DNA from: Alteriqipengyuania abyssalis
GTDB lineage: Bacteria; Pseudomonadota; Alphaproteobacteria; Sphingomonadales; Sphingomonadaceae
NCBI RefSeq assembly: GCF_019857185.1
Contig: NZ_JAHWXP010000001.1
Coordinates: 868,001 to 932,000 of the forward strand
Reading direction: 5' to 3'
Length of the DNA stretch: 64,000 nucleotides
The notes beneath the pieces were generated by a model, which was not told the origin of the DNA, did no database searches, and saw nothing but the letters and a program-made list of their open reading frames with translations. A program made the position numbers and the translations under genes. This document shows, piece after piece, positions 17,451 to 26,626 of the stretch (position 1 is its first letter; each line of letters opens with the position of its first letter).

Positions 17451-20399
17451 TCAGAAAAGCTTGCGGAATTCGATCTCGAAGGTCCGCCCCAGCGGGTCGA
17501 TCAGCGCGGGCTGGTAGCGGATCGGGGTCTGGCCATTGCCATCGGTCACATTCTGGCGCGTGTCGAACAGGTTATCGATCCGGAAGGAGACCCGCGTGCC
17601 CTTGAAGAAGCCCGGGTTCTCGCCGGTCAGCCATTTCTGCTGTTCAAGATCCATGAAGAAGCGCAGATCGAACTTGACCAGATCGCCGAAGGTCAGGTCG
17701 CTCGCCCCGGTCGGGTCGCTGCCCGCAATCGTGTAGCCGCTGGTGTAGCGGCCGCTCAGGCGGGTCCCCATGCCCTTGTAGAACACCCCGCCCTCCAGCT
17801 CGACCGAATGGCGCGCCTGGCCGAGGTCGAAATAGTCAATCACCGGGATGCCGGGCGCGATCAGCGCCTCGTTCTCCAATTCGACCGTGTGATAGGCGGA
17901 GAGGAACCAGCGGCCCTGACCGTCGCCACCGCCGAAGGGGCCGCCCCCGCCACGACGCCCGCCGCCGCCGCGACGCTGGCCCTGCGAGCCTTCGCCCTGC
18001 TGCTGCGCGCCTTCTGCCTGGCACACCGCCTGCCGCAGCCGTGCCAGCCGCTCCTGATTGATCGTGCCATCCTCGTTGGTCAGCCGCGCGCGCAGGCCTT
18101 CGGGCAGTGCGGAGAGATCGATCGGCTGGTCGCTCTCGCCGCTACATAGCGCGTTGCGGATCGCGGCGGCCTGTTCGGGATCGAACATGCCGGGGCCACC
18201 GGGTCCACCCGCGCCGGGCTGGCCATCGGCGCTGCAGAACCGCTCGCGGACCTGTGCCAGCCGTTCCTGATTGACGGTCCCGTCCTCATTGGTCAGCCGG
18301 TCTCGGATGAAGGGCGGCAGCTTGGAGAGGTCGGGCACGGTGCCCGGCTCGCTGGCGCAGAACTGGTCGCGCATCTGCTGGAACTGTTGCGGGTCCATCC
18401 GCATCTGTCCGCCGCCCGCGCCCACAATCGGAGGCCCGCCGCGCCCTTCGCCGCCGCCACCGGGAGCGCCACCGGGAGCGCCACCGCCCGACTGCTCCTC
18501 GCGCGCCTTGCCGACGCGGCCGAACACGTTGAAGCCGTAACGAATCCGCTCCCCCTTGCGCTCGGCATAGGTGATCGGTCGCTGGTCCAGCGCGATCAGG
18601 CGCCCCGTTCCGTCACGCGTCACGCGATCGGGGAACGCGGCCTCGATCTCGGCGGTCAGCAGCGGGAAGCTTTCGGTCGTGTTGGTCGAGCTGTTGCGGT
18701 TGTATTCGAAAAGGATGTTCGCCCGCTCGAACAGGTCGAGCTCGTAATTCGCGCTCAGCTTCAGGTCGTTCTGGTTCGAGGCGGGGAGCAGCGGATTGCC
18801 CCCGGTGGTCAGCGTGGCGAGCACGTTCTGACCGGTGGCGAAATCGAACAGCGGCACGTTGAATGTCTGGACCACCGGCGCGCCCAGCTCGGTCAGGCTG
18901 GGGGCCGCGTCGCGATTTATCACGGTCGCGGCGAGGGTCAGCCGATCGGTCAGGTTCCAGGTTAGCCCCACCGTCAGGTCAGTCAGGGTGCCGAAGTCGG
19001 ACAGGTAGTCGAGCCCCGCGCTGGCGTTGAGCGTGAAGTCGCCCAGCGCATCGAGGAAGCCTTCGCGCCGGCTGGTCAGCGGCACCGCGAGATTGACCCC
19101 GCCGTTGATCCGCCCGCGCGTAAGCTGCGTTACGCCGAGCGCCGTTCGGGTATCCTCGCTCTCGATCCGGTTCCATTTGTAGCCGCCATCGACCGTCAGG
19201 TTCACATCCCCTGCGGGCAGAGTGAGCGGCACCCCGCGAATGGTGGCCAGTGAATCGAGCGTATAGGTCTTGCTCGACGCGCGGTCGAAACCGTCGGTCG
19301 CGACGGGCGGCAACACCCCGTCGATCATCAACGATCCGGCATCGACCAGATCCTGCAGCACCGACAGGTCGCGCCGCCGGTCGATATCGGTTTCGCTGAG
19401 ACCGTGGGCGGCATCCAGCGTCACGTTCAGCTCGAAATCGCCGAGTGGCTGACGATAGCCTGCTGCGGCCGAAAGCGAGGTTGTGCGCGCGTCGCGGATC
19501 AGCGGATCGGCATCGACCGAGCGGACCGCGCTGGCGCCACCCGGCGCAGTCAGGGTGACAATGTCCAGTCCGGAGAGGGAGCGAGAATTGTTCTGCTCCG
19601 CCGTGAGGTTGAGCGATAGGGCCTTTGCCGTCGCACCTTCGCCGATCGCGGTGTTGAACGATCCTTCCAGCTTGTAGCTTTCGGTATCGGGCCGCAGGCT
19701 GCGAAAAGGTGCGGGATCGGGATCGCCCGGGACTGTGGGCACGGTGCCCGGAGTCTGCGTGATGTCGCGCTCCGCCTCGGTCAGCAGCGACTGGGTTTCG
19801 AACTGGCCGGAAATGTTGAACCGGCGTGGTCCGGAAATGGCCACCTGGGAGACTTCGATTTCGCCCCCCGGCGCACCTCCTTCGAACGAATCGCCGTATT
19901 CGAGCTCGATCTCGCGGCTCTTGAAATTATCCTTCAGAATGAAGTTGATGACCCGCTGATCGGCTGAATAGCCGTATTGCAGCGCGACCTCTTCGGGGAA
20001 CACCTCGACCTTCTGGATCGCTTCGGGCGGATAGTTGCGCAGTTCGCGGAAGCTGGCGATCCGCTGGCCGTTGACCAGGATGACCGGCTGCCCGCCGCCA
20101 CGTCCGCGGCCCGAACCCGTCTGCGGCGATAACTGCGCGACCAGATCGGTCAGCGAGTCCGCGCCATAGGCGGCGATATCCGCCTCGGTCAGCTCGACCA
20201 CCGGGGGCACGTCCGTGTCGACCGACCCGCGAATGCGCTGCGCGGTCACGACGATCTCGTTTTCCGCCGAGGGCAGCGGTTCCTCGCTCGCCGGGGGCGG
20301 CGTGTCCTGCGATCTGTCTTGGGCCGCGGCGGGCGCGCAGATCGCGCTGGCCAGCGCCAGGACGGAGATATTGCAGGCGCGCAGGCGGGACAGCTTCAT
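17451..20399 (-). CDS. TonB-dependent receptor with a Gly-rich, Cys-containing insert
   Basis: This outer-membrane active-transport receptor is about 982 residues. The signal peptide MKLSRLRACNISVLALASAI ends at APAAAQ. The plug domain has ENEIVVTAQRI, LVAQLSPQTGSGRGRGGGQP and IQKVEVFPEEVALQYGYS. The barrel ends with the classical C-terminal aromatic (FEIEFRKLF). A Gly/Pro-rich insert between late barrel strands holds two copies of a helical unit (RLTNEDGTVNQERLAQVRERFC and its near repeat, given here in part) with Cys at each end. A second ATG lies 18 bases upstream at 20417. The transported substrate is unknown, and no iron box was recognised. Confidence 0.85.
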   Translation of the reverse strand: MKLSRLRACNISVLALASAICAPAAAQDRSQDTPPPASEEPLPSAENEIVVTAQRIRGSVDTDVPPVVELTEADIAAYGADSLTDLVAQLSPQTGSGRGRGGGQPVILVNGQRIASFRELRNYPPEAIQKVEVFPEEVALQYGYSADQRVINFILKDNFKSREIELEYGDSFEGGAPGGEIEVSQVAISGPRRFNISGQFETQSLLTEAERDITQTPGTVPTVPGDPDPAPFRSLRPDTESYKLEGSFNTAIGEGATAKALSLNLTAEQNNSRSLSGLDIVTLTAPGGASAVRSVDADPLIRDARTTSLSAAAGYRQPLGDFELNVTLDAAHGLSETDIDRRRDLSVLQDLVDAGSLMIDGVLPPVATDGFDRASSKTYTLDSLATIRGVPLTLPAGDVNLTVDGGYKWNRIESEDTRTALGVTQLTRGRINGGVNLAVPLTSRREGFLDALGDFTLNASAGLDYLSDFGTLTDLTVGLTWNLTDRLTLAATVINRDAAPSLTELGAPVVQTFNVPLFDFATGQNVLATLTTGGNPLLPASNQNDLKLSANYELDLFERANILFEYNRNSSTNTTESFPLLTAEIEAAFPDRVTRDGTGRLIALDQRPITYAERKGERIRYGFNVFGRVGKAREEQSGGGAPGGAPGGGGEGRGGPPIVGAGGGQMRMDPQQFQQMRDQFCASEPGTVPDLSKLPPFIRDRLTNEDGTVNQERLAQVRERFCSADGQPGAGGPGGPGMFDPEQAAAIRNALCSGESDQPIDLSALPEGLRARLTNEDGTINQERLARLRQAVCQAEGAQQQGEGSQGQRRGGGGRRGGGGPFGGGDGQGRWFLSAYHTVELENEALIAPGIPVIDYFDLGQARHSVELEGGVFYKGMGTRLSGRYTSGYTIAGSDPTGASDLTFGDLVKFDLRFFMDLEQQKWLTGENPGFFKGTRVSFRIDNLFDTRQNVTDGNGQTPIRYQPALIDPLGRTFEIEFRKLF

Positions 20400-20594
20400 C
20401 GGGGCAAGTTTCCTCATAGATTTTCGTTCGCCCCCGCCAAAGCCCTCGCAGCCAGGGCGGTCGGAAGCAAACCTCGGCGCGTAACGAATTGTCGCCCGAT
20501 CCTTTCGCGTTGCTGACACACACTTCCATTTTCGAGCCATCGTCGCTAAATCGCCGCAGAATTCGACGAACTGCATAAGGACAAGACCAAATCC

Positions 20595-20852
20595 ATGGCG
20601 AAAGAAGAGCTCCTCGAAATGCGCGGTCGGGTTGTCGAGCTGCTGCCCAACGCGATGTTCCGGGTCGAGCTTGAGAACGGCCACGAGATTCTCGGACACA
20701 CCGCCGGCAAGATGCGCAAGAACCGCATCCGCGTGCTGACCGGCGACGAAGTGCTGGTCGAACTGACCCCCTATGATCTGACCAAGGGGCGGATCACCTA
20801 CCGCTTCATGCCGGGTCGCGGCGGGCCCGGTCCGCAGAACAACCCGTCCTGA
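20595..20852 (+). CDS. infA: Translation initiation factor IF-1
   Basis: IF-1 binds the 30S A site during initiation. The OB-fold sequence is intact ([20 protein letters not shown] to TKGRITYRF). It is 85 residues, against about 72 in most bacteria, owing to a Gly/Pro/Asn C-terminal tail ([13 protein letters not shown]). It is divergent from the TonB-dependent receptor across about 195 bases and leads infA-maf-RNase E/G-like-yacG. Confidence 0.96.
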   Translation: MAKEELLEMRGRVVELLPNAMFRVELENGHEILGHTAGKMRKNRIRVLTGDEVLVELTPYDLTKGRITYRFMPGRGGPGPQNNPS

Positions 20853-20874
20853 TCCACAACACCCGGAGCGGATC

Positions 20875-21450
20875 GTGACGCCGCGCCTGATCCTTGCCAG
20901 TTCGAGCCCCCGCAGACGCGATCTGCTGGCGCAGATCGGTGTCGTGCCGGACGACATTCGTTCGCCCGATATCGACGAAAATCCGCGCAAGAGCGAACTT
21001 CCCCGCCCCTATGCCGAGCGTATGGCGGCGGAGAAGGCGCTTGCCGTGTCCCGGGCTGAGGGCGAGGTCGTCCTTGCCGGCGATACCACCGTGGCGGTCG
21101 GCCGCCGGATCCTGCCCCAGGCCGAATCGGAGGCCGATGTCGCGCGTTTCCTGCGGCTGCTTTCGGGCCGCCGCCACCGGGTGCACTCGGCGATATCGGT
21201 GATCGATGCGCAAGGCAGGCAGCGGGTTCGCTGCGCGAGTTCGCAGGTCCGCTTCAAGAGCCTCTCCGACGAGGAAATCGCCGGCTACGCCGCCAGCGGC
21301 GAAGGGATCGGCAAGGCGGGCGGCTACGCGATCCAGGGCCGCGCGGCGGGGCTGATCGACTTCCTTTCCGGCACCCATTCGGGCGTGGTCGGGCTGCCGC
21401 TGTTCGAGACCCGCGCGCTGCTGAAAGCCGCCGGAATCGCCATTGGCTGA
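20875..21450 (+). CDS. maf: Maf family nucleoside triphosphate pyrophosphatase
   Basis: Maf proteins hydrolyse non-canonical or UTP/dTTP-type nucleotides to monophosphates. The 191-residue protein has the N-terminal signature LILASSSPRRRDLLAQIGV, the VLAGDTTVAVG catalytic Asp block and EGIGKAGGYAIQGRAAGLID. It starts at GTG 20875 with CCGGAGCGGATC just upstream. It follows infA by 22 bases and overlaps the next gene by 8 bases. Confidence 0.94.
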   Translation: MTPRLILASSSPRRRDLLAQIGVVPDDIRSPDIDENPRKSELPRPYAERMAAEKALAVSRAEGEVVLAGDTTVAVGRRILPQAESEADVARFLRLLSGRRHRVHSAISVIDAQGRQRVRCASSQVRFKSLSDEEIAGYAASGEGIGKAGGYAIQGRAAGLIDFLSGTHSGVVGLPLFETRALLKAAGIAIG

Positions 21451-22405
21451 GTGGTGGGTCGAGCGCGGGATCGGCGAGACCCGCTGGCTGCTGATCGAAG
21501 ACGACCGCGTGCTTGCCGCCCGGCTCCACTGGCCCGAAGACATCGCGCTGGGCCCCGCGACCGCCACTCTAACCCGTCGCATCAAGGGCGCCAGCCGCGG
21601 CCTGGCCCGCACCGGCGACGGCGCCGAGATCAACGTCTCGGGCCTGCCGAAAGACGCAAGCGAGGGGAGCAAAATCCCCGTCATGCTCACCCGTGCCCCG
21701 ATCGCGGAGCGAGGGCGGTTGAAGCGCGCTCAAGGCGTGTACCAGCGCACACCAACGCACCAAGGCGACACCAAGGCGCGCTCAACCCAACCTGAAGGCA
21801 CACAGCGCCGTTTCCCGCCCGGACTGTGGGAAGACGTCTGGGCCGACGCATGGGAGGGCGAGGTCGCGCTCGCGGGCGGATCGCTTATCGTCAGCCCCGC
21901 CCCTGCGATGACCGTGATCGACATCGACGGCGACCTGCCCCCGCGCGACCTTGCGCTGGCGGCGGTCCCCGCGCTGGCCGACACGCTGCACCGATTCGAT
22001 CTGGCGGGGTCGATCGGGATCGATTTCCCCACGCTTGCCGAGAAAGCGCAGCGGCGGGCGGTCGACGAGGCGCTGGAACAGGCGCTGTCGGGCTGGCCGC
22101 ACGAGCGGACCGCGATGAACGGATTCGGCTTCGTCCAGCTGGTCGCCCGGCTGGAGCGGCCTTCGCTGCTGCACCGCCTGCACCTCAACCGCGCATCCGC
22201 CGCCGCGCGAATGCTGCTGCGCCGGGGCGAGCTGGCCGATGGCATCGGCCCGCGCCTGCTGCTGCGCGCGCATCCGGCGGTGGCGGACCGGCTGTCGCAG
22301 GAGTGGCTCGCCGAACTGGCCCGCCGCAGCGGCCGCAAGGTCGAGCTCGAGCGCGACCCCGCGCTTGCACTGGAGGCGGGGCACGCCCAAATCCTCGCAT
22401 CATGA
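21443..22405 (+). CDS. Reduced ribonuclease E/G-like protein
   Basis: This 320-residue protein is related to RNase E/G but lacks most of the S1/5'-sensor architecture and the Zn-link/large domains. It retains a LPPGLWEDVW-like segment, TVIDIDGDLPPRDLALAA (matching the DNase I-like catalytic region with Asp residues), GSIGIDFPTLAEKAQR and MNGFGFVQLVARLERPSLL. Whether it is catalytically active is uncertain. The likely start is TTG 21443, overlapping the maf stop by 8 bases. Context (maf upstream, yacG overlapping downstream) suggests a housekeeping operon conserved in sphingomonads. Confidence 0.8.
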   Translation: MAEWWVERGIGETRWLLIEDDRVLAARLHWPEDIALGPATATLTRRIKGASRGLARTGDGAEINVSGLPKDASEGSKIPVMLTRAPIAERGRLKRAQGVYQRTPTHQGDTKARSTQPEGTQRRFPPGLWEDVWADAWEGEVALAGGSLIVSPAPAMTVIDIDGDLPPRDLALAAVPALADTLHRFDLAGSIGIDFPTLAEKAQRRAVDEALEQALSGWPHERTAMNGFGFVQLVARLERPSLLHRLHLNRASAAARMLLRRGELADGIGPRLLLRAHPAVADRLSQEWLAELARRSGRKVELERDPALALEAGHAQILAS

Positions 22406-22578
22406 GCGAGACCAAACGACCCTGCCCGATCTGCAAGTCCTCCGTGCAGACGCCCGAATACAAGCCATTCTGCTCCGCGCGGTGCCGCGACAAGGACCTC
22501 AACCGCTGGTTCAACGACGGCTATGCGCTGCCCGGAAGGCCCGCAGATCCGGAAGAGATTGCCCGCGAACAGGATTGA
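22402..22578 (+). CDS. yacG: DNA gyrase inhibitor YacG (zinc-binding)
   Basis: The 58-residue protein has a four-cysteine zinc site (CPICKS at residues 8-13 and CSARCRD at about 24-30) followed by the conserved LNRWFNDGYALPG. YacG of E. coli binds GyrB and inhibits gyrase. The ATG overlaps the upstream stop by four bases (ATGA). Confidence 0.92.
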   Translation: MSETKRPCPICKSSVQTPEYKPFCSARCRDKDLNRWFNDGYALPGRPADPEEIAREQD

Positions 22579-22671
22579 ACACCAAACAGGGCTTGCCAAG
22601 CCTTCGCGCCTTCGCCATAGGCGCGCACTCATTCGCTCGCCGGGCCGTTCTGGTCCGCCGTCGCGGCGATT

Positions 22672-22746
22672 GCCCGGGTAGCTCAGTGGTAGAGCAGACG
22701 ACTGAAAATCGTCGTGTCGGTGGTTCGACTCCGCCCCTGGGCACCA
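22672..22746 (+). tRNA. tRNA-Phe (anticodon GAA), CCA encoded
   Basis: The cloverleaf is clear. The acceptor arms GCCCGGG / CCTGGGC have one G-U pair. The D arm contains AGCTCAGTGGTAGAGC, the anticodon arm is ACGACTGAAAATCGT with GAA, and the T loop is GGTTCGACTCC. The CCA end is present in the DNA. It lies 93 bases after yacG. Confidence 0.96.
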
Positions 22747-22961
22747 CGCCCCCTCTCTTCAACAGATCTACCCGGTACGGACCGCCTCAGGCGCGAGTGC
22801 AAACGCGCTGCCTCCGCGTGGATGATCGACGCTAGGAAAGAGCGCCATCGGCCTAACGGGTCGTGAGCGAGTAGGAAAATCGGGCCGCAAGCTTTGCGAA
22901 ACACCTGCGCCCCCCGCGCATTGATCGGTCAGACACCGGACAATCCAGCAAAGGGAAGCCC

Positions 22962-23564
22962 ATGACCAAGATCCTCGTCCTCTACTATTCCTCCTACGGC
23001 CACACCTCGGCGATGGCCGAAGCGGTTGCCGAAGGCGTGCGCGAAGGCGGCGCCGAAGCGGTCATCCGCCACGTCCCCGAAACCGCGCCCGCAGAGGTCG
23101 CGAAGAACGCCGGCTTCACAGGGATGCCGGGGCACGAGGAGATCGAGGGGCCCGACGCGCTGGCCGAGTACGACGGCATCGTGGTCGGCTCGCCCACCCG
23201 CTATGGCCGGATGACCAGCCAGATGGCGTCTTTCTGGGACCAGACCGGCGGGCTGTGGATGAAGGGCGCGCTGATCGGCAAGGTCGGCGCAGCGTTCACC
23301 TCCACCGCCAGCCAGCATGGCGGGCAGGAGACCACGCTGATGTCGATCCTGACCAACCTGCTGCACATGGGATGCACGGTCGTCGGCCTCGACTACGGCT
23401 TCCAGGGCCAGATGGGGGTCGACGAAGTCAAGGGCGGCGCGCCCTATGGCGCGACCACGATTGCCGATGGCGACGGCAGCCGCCATCCGAGCAAGACCGA
23501 GCTGGACGGCGCCCGCTACCTCGGCAAGCGCGTGGCGCAGACCGCGGCGAAGCTGCACGGCTGA
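22962..23564 (+). CDS. wrbA: NAD(P)H:quinone oxidoreductase WrbA
   Basis: This FMN-dependent two-electron quinone reductase protects against redox cycling. The 200-residue flavodoxin-like protein has the FMN phosphate loop [40 protein letters not shown], and [15 protein letters not shown] with [17 protein letters not shown], all hallmarks of the type IV WrbA family. CAAAGGGAAGCCC precedes the ATG. It is monocistronic and followed by a hairpin terminator. Confidence 0.97.
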   Translation: MTKILVLYYSSYGHTSAMAEAVAEGVREGGAEAVIRHVPETAPAEVAKNAGFTGMPGHEEIEGPDALAEYDGIVVGSPTRYGRMTSQMASFWDQTGGLWMKGALIGKVGAAFTSTASQHGGQETTLMSILTNLLHMGCTVVGLDYGFQGQMGVDEVKGGAPYGATTIADGDGSRHPSKTELDGARYLGKRVAQTAAKLHG

Positions 23565-23638
23565 TGCCGCTTTCGGGGGCGCGGCTCGGGTCGAATAAGC
23601 GCTTCCCGCCGCGCCCCTGACACACTGTCCAGGGCTGG

Positions 23639-23700
23639 AAACCCGGGCCGTCCCTTCCCCGCAGTTGCTGGACTGCAGGGAGAGGTCGGCTCGGGTTTTC
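23639..23700 (+). terminator. Terminator-like hairpin after wrbA
   Basis: The outer arms are AACCCGGGCCG and CGGCTCGGGTT, and an inner stem is TCCCCGCAGT / ACTGCAGGGA, followed by TTTCATTTTC. It lies about 75 bases after wrbA. Confidence 0.7.
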
Positions 23701-23787
23701 ATTTTCTCGGCCTAGCGGCCCCGCACCCAAGTAGGAAAGCGGCCGATGGCACGACGCGATGCGGCCCCACCCCCCTTGCACAAACAA

Positions 23788-23808
23788 GTACTTTATGTTT
23801 TAAAGTAC
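23788..23808. promoter_or_regulatory. Perfect inverted repeat, putative operator
   Basis: The arms GTACTTTA and TAAAGTAC match perfectly across a 5-base spacer (TGTTT), 24 bases before the DUF2141 start codon. The short AT-rich palindrome in an otherwise GC-rich region looks like a regulator-binding site. The winged-helix protein encoded at the end of the same operon (24894) is the obvious candidate, which would make it autoregulatory. This is an inference. Confidence 0.6.
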
Positions 23809-23831
23809 ATATAGAAGCAAAGGAGACTGCC

Positions 23832-24278
23832 ATGATTCGCAAGTCCATCCTCACCGCAATGGCCCCCGCCGCCATTCTCGCAACCGCCGCGTTCGCCACC
23901 CCCGCGCTTGCGGGCGAGGTCACCGTCACGCTGACGGACGTGCGACCCGACGCAGGCGATCTGTACGTCAGCCTGCAAAGCGAGAGCCAGTTCATGCGGG
24001 CCGGGGCGATCGCGGAGCAGGTGATAGAGAACCCGAAGGACGGCACGATCACCGCCACCTTCGGCGACGTGCCCGACGGCCGGTATGCCCTGATGGTATG
24101 GCACGACATTGATGGCGACGGCACGTTCAGCATGGGGCCGATGGGCCCGGCCGACGGCTGGTCGATGATCGGCGGGGCCCAGCTTCGCGGGATGCCGACC
24201 TTTGCCGAGCAGAGCTTTACGCTGGAGGGCAGCGCCCAGGTCACCGAACCCGTCCTCTATCCGCGAGACGGCGAATGA
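23832..24278 (+). CDS. Secreted DUF2141 family protein
   Basis: This 148-residue protein has a signal peptide (MIRKSILTAMAPAAILATAA... ending near ALAGE). The mature beta-rich part carries the DUF2141 pattern VTLTDVRPDAGDLYVSL, DGTITATFGDVPDGRYALMV, and HDIDGDGTFSMGPMGPADGW, which may bind Ca. The family has no defined biochemical role. AAAGGAG sits 8 bases upstream of the ATG. It overlaps the next gene by 4 bases, forming a three-gene operon with a regulator. Confidence 0.85.
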   Translation: MIRKSILTAMAPAAILATAAFATPALAGEVTVTLTDVRPDAGDLYVSLQSESQFMRAGAIAEQVIENPKDGTITATFGDVPDGRYALMVWHDIDGDGTFSMGPMGPADGWSMIGGAQLRGMPTFAEQSFTLEGSAQVTEPVLYPRDGE

Positions 24279-24901
24279 GCGCGCCTCCCTCCCCCCAGCG
24301 CACCGCGCAGGACGACCTGCGGATGATGCGCGAACTGGCCGAGGAAGGGCGCAATCGCCCCCTGCTCGGCGGGCGTGAGTTCGTGCTCTTCGGCTGCGCG
24401 ATCGCGCTTGCCAGCCTGCTCCATGCGGCGATCATCGAGCGCCTAGTGCCCTTGCCGTCGATGGCCCTCGCGGTGGTCTGGTTCGCCGCGATGATGATCG
24501 CGGTCATCCTTTCAAGGTTCACGCGGTCGGGCGAAGCAAAGCCGACGACCGCCAACCGGGTCGAGATGGAGGTCTGGCGCGTAGGCGGTTACGTGATCGG
24601 CGCTCTCGCCCTGAGCATTCTGGCCTACGCAATGATGGCGCAGACCCCACGGGGGTTCTTCCTGTTCACACTGCTTCCGCCGGTCGTTTTCGGGGTCTAT
24701 GCGATCGCCATGGCGGCGAGTTCGGCCGCGGCACGTGACACCACACTGCGGAAATACGCGGTGCTGTCCTTCGCATTCCTGGTCATGACCACGCTGCTTG
24801 CCGGGTCGCCCGCGCAATATCTGACAATGGCAATGGGCGCGCTGTTGGTGTCGATCGTTCCCGGCCTCGAACTTCTGCGGCGGGAGCGCGCCGGTGGCTG
24901 A
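24275..24901 (+). CDS. Inner-membrane protein of unknown function
   Basis: This 208-residue protein has about five transmembrane segments (for example VLFGCAIALASLLHAAII, MALAVVWFAAMMIAVIL, VGGYVIGALALSILAYAMM) after a charged cytoplasmic N-terminus. I do not recognise a named family. It overlaps the DUF2141 gene by 4 bases and the winged-helix regulator gene by 8 bases. Membrane protein plus small winged-helix regulator pairs are common in sphingomonads, and the two may act as a sensory or regulated pair. Confidence 0.7.
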   Translation: MSAPPSPQRTAQDDLRMMRELAEEGRNRPLLGGREFVLFGCAIALASLLHAAIIERLVPLPSMALAVVWFAAMMIAVILSRFTRSGEAKPTTANRVEMEVWRVGGYVIGALALSILAYAMMAQTPRGFFLFTLLPPVVFGVYAIAMAASSAAARDTTLRKYAVLSFAFLVMTTLLAGSPAQYLTMAMGALLVSIVPGLELLRRERAGG

Positions 24902-25208
24902 CGTCCCGCTTGATTACCGGGCGATCGACGACACCATCCACGGGCGCGTCAGGCTGGCCACGATGGCCTATCTCTCCAGCGCCGAATGCGCCGATTTCGG
25001 GGAGCTGCGCGCCCGCACAGGGGTGAGCGACGGCAACCTTTCGGTCCACCTGCGCAAGCTGGAGGATGCGGGCTACGTCAGCATCGAGAAGCGCTTCGAG
25101 GGCAAGAAACCCGTCACCACAGCCTGCATGACCGATGCCGGGCGCGAGGCGTGGATCGTCTATCTCGACCGGATGAAGGCGATGCTGTTCGGGGAGGATG
25201 GCGGCTAA
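24894..25208 (+). CDS. Winged-helix (MarR/ArsR-like) transcriptional regulator
   Basis: This 104-residue protein is a single winged-helix domain: IHGRVRLATMAYLSSAE, then FGELRARTGVSDGNLSVHLR (recognition helix) and LEDAGYVSIEKRFEGKKPVT (wing). It belongs to the group sometimes described as DNA-binding MarR-like or HTH_27 proteins. It starts at GTG 24894, overlapping the membrane-protein gene. It probably binds the palindrome at 23788-23808. Confidence 0.85.
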   Translation: MADVPLDYRAIDDTIHGRVRLATMAYLSSAECADFGELRARTGVSDGNLSVHLRKLEDAGYVSIEKRFEGKKPVTTACMTDAGREAWIVYLDRMKAMLFGEDGG

Positions 25209-25261
25209 CATCACAGCCCCCGCCTCTTCCCGCCGACACTGCATCCCGCTACGCAAGCAGC

Positions 25262-26575
25262 ATGCACGATACCGCCGCAGCCGCGCTTTCGCCGTTCGAC
25301 ATTGCCGCGCTGCTGGTCGTGGCGGCGGCGGTGTTTGGCTATATCAACCATCACTACATCCGCCTGCCGCATGTCATCGGGCTCACGATCATGGGCGCTC
25401 TCGCTGCGGTGGTGCTCACCGTGCTCAACGCGCTGGTGCCCAGCATCACGCTGGACGACAGCGTTTCACGCCTGCTCGAACGGCTCAATTTCACCCAGAC
25501 GCTGCTGCAGGGGATGCTCAGCTTCCTGCTGTTCGCGGGTGCGCTGCATGTCGATCTGGACCGGCTGAAGGCGGACTGGCTGCCGGTGCTGCTGCTCTCT
25601 ACCGTCGGCGTAATCATTTCGACGGTCGTGGTCGGCGCGGCGGCGTGGGGCGTGGGGATGCTGCTCGGCGTGCAGATCGCGCCGATCTGGTACTTCGTGT
25701 TCGGCGCGCTGATCTCCCCCACCGATCCCGTCTCGGTCCTCGGTGTGCTGCGCGAAGAGAATGTGCCCGCCTCGCTCCAGAGCGCGGTCGCGGGCGAAAG
25801 CCTGTTCAACGATGGCGTGGGCATCGTGGTCTTCACCATCCTGCTGGGCGCGGCGGTGACGGGCGCGGATTTCAGCCTCAGCGAAGGCGCGCGGCTGTTC
25901 GTGATCGAGGCGGGCGGCGGTGTCGCGATCGGGCTCGTCATCGGCTGGCTGGGCTTTCGCGCCTTGCGATCGATGGACGAATACACGCTGGAGGTGCTGA
26001 TTACGCTCGCGGTGGTGATGGGCGGCTATGCGCTGTGCAGCCAGCTCCATGTCTCCGGCCCGCTTGCCATGGCGGTCGCCGGGCTGCTGATCGGCAACCA
26101 GGGTGCCAATCTGGCGATGAGCGACCTGACGCTCGACTACGTCAACAAGTTCTGGGAGCTGGTCGACGAGGTGCTGAACTCGGTCCTGTTCCTGCTGATC
26201 GGGCTGGAGGTGATCGCACTGGTCCCCGGCTTGCGGGAGCTGGTTTTCGGCCTCGCCGCGATCGCCATCACCCTCGCCGCGCGAGCGATTGCGGTGGGCG
26301 GCGCGATCAAGGCGATCCCTGCCGCGCGGCTTTCCACCCCCGGTTCGGGCCGGGTGCTATGGTGGGGCGGTCTGCGCGGCGGCATCTCGGTCGCGCTCGC
26401 CCTGTCGCTGCCCGAAGGGAGCACGCGCGACCTGCTGCTGGCGGCGACCTTTGCGGCGGTACTCTTCTCCGTCCTCGTCCAGCGCGCCACGCTGGGCAAG
26501 CTGATCGACGGCCTCAAGGCGTCCCACTCGCCCGCGATGGAAAAGAGCGAGCAGGCTGGCCCATCCAGCGATTGA
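25262..26575 (+). CDS. CPA1-type Na+(K+)/H+ antiporter
   Basis: This 437-residue inner-membrane cation/proton antiporter has about 12 hydrophobic helices. The family motif GESLFNDGVGIVVF (with the functional Asp) and ISPTDPVSVLGVLREENVP are clear, as is LWWGGLRGGISVALAL near the end. It lacks a long cytoplasmic C-terminal tail. I chose ATG 25262 because hydrophobic helix 1 starts about 10 residues later. Its stop is followed by a terminator before purC. The ion specificity cannot be told from sequence. Confidence 0.92.
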   Translation: MHDTAAAALSPFDIAALLVVAAAVFGYINHHYIRLPHVIGLTIMGALAAVVLTVLNALVPSITLDDSVSRLLERLNFTQTLLQGMLSFLLFAGALHVDLDRLKADWLPVLLLSTVGVIISTVVVGAAAWGVGMLLGVQIAPIWYFVFGALISPTDPVSVLGVLREENVPASLQSAVAGESLFNDGVGIVVFTILLGAAVTGADFSLSEGARLFVIEAGGGVAIGLVIGWLGFRALRSMDEYTLEVLITLAVVMGGYALCSQLHVSGPLAMAVAGLLIGNQGANLAMSDLTLDYVNKFWELVDEVLNSVLFLLIGLEVIALVPGLRELVFGLAAIAITLAARAIAVGGAIKAIPAARLSTPGSGRVLWWGGLRGGISVALALSLPEGSTRDLLLAATFAAVLFSVLVQRATLGKLIDGLKASHSPAMEKSEQAGPSSD

Positions 26576-26626
26576 GGCCACGCGGATTGAAGCGGATCGC
26601 GTTTGACTGTAGGGCCGGTTCTCATC

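Noticed and set aside
22747-22961. Small RNA or gene between tRNA-Phe and wrbA
   Set aside because: No stable hairpin, promoter or coding frame stands out; I see nothing supportable in these 215 bases.
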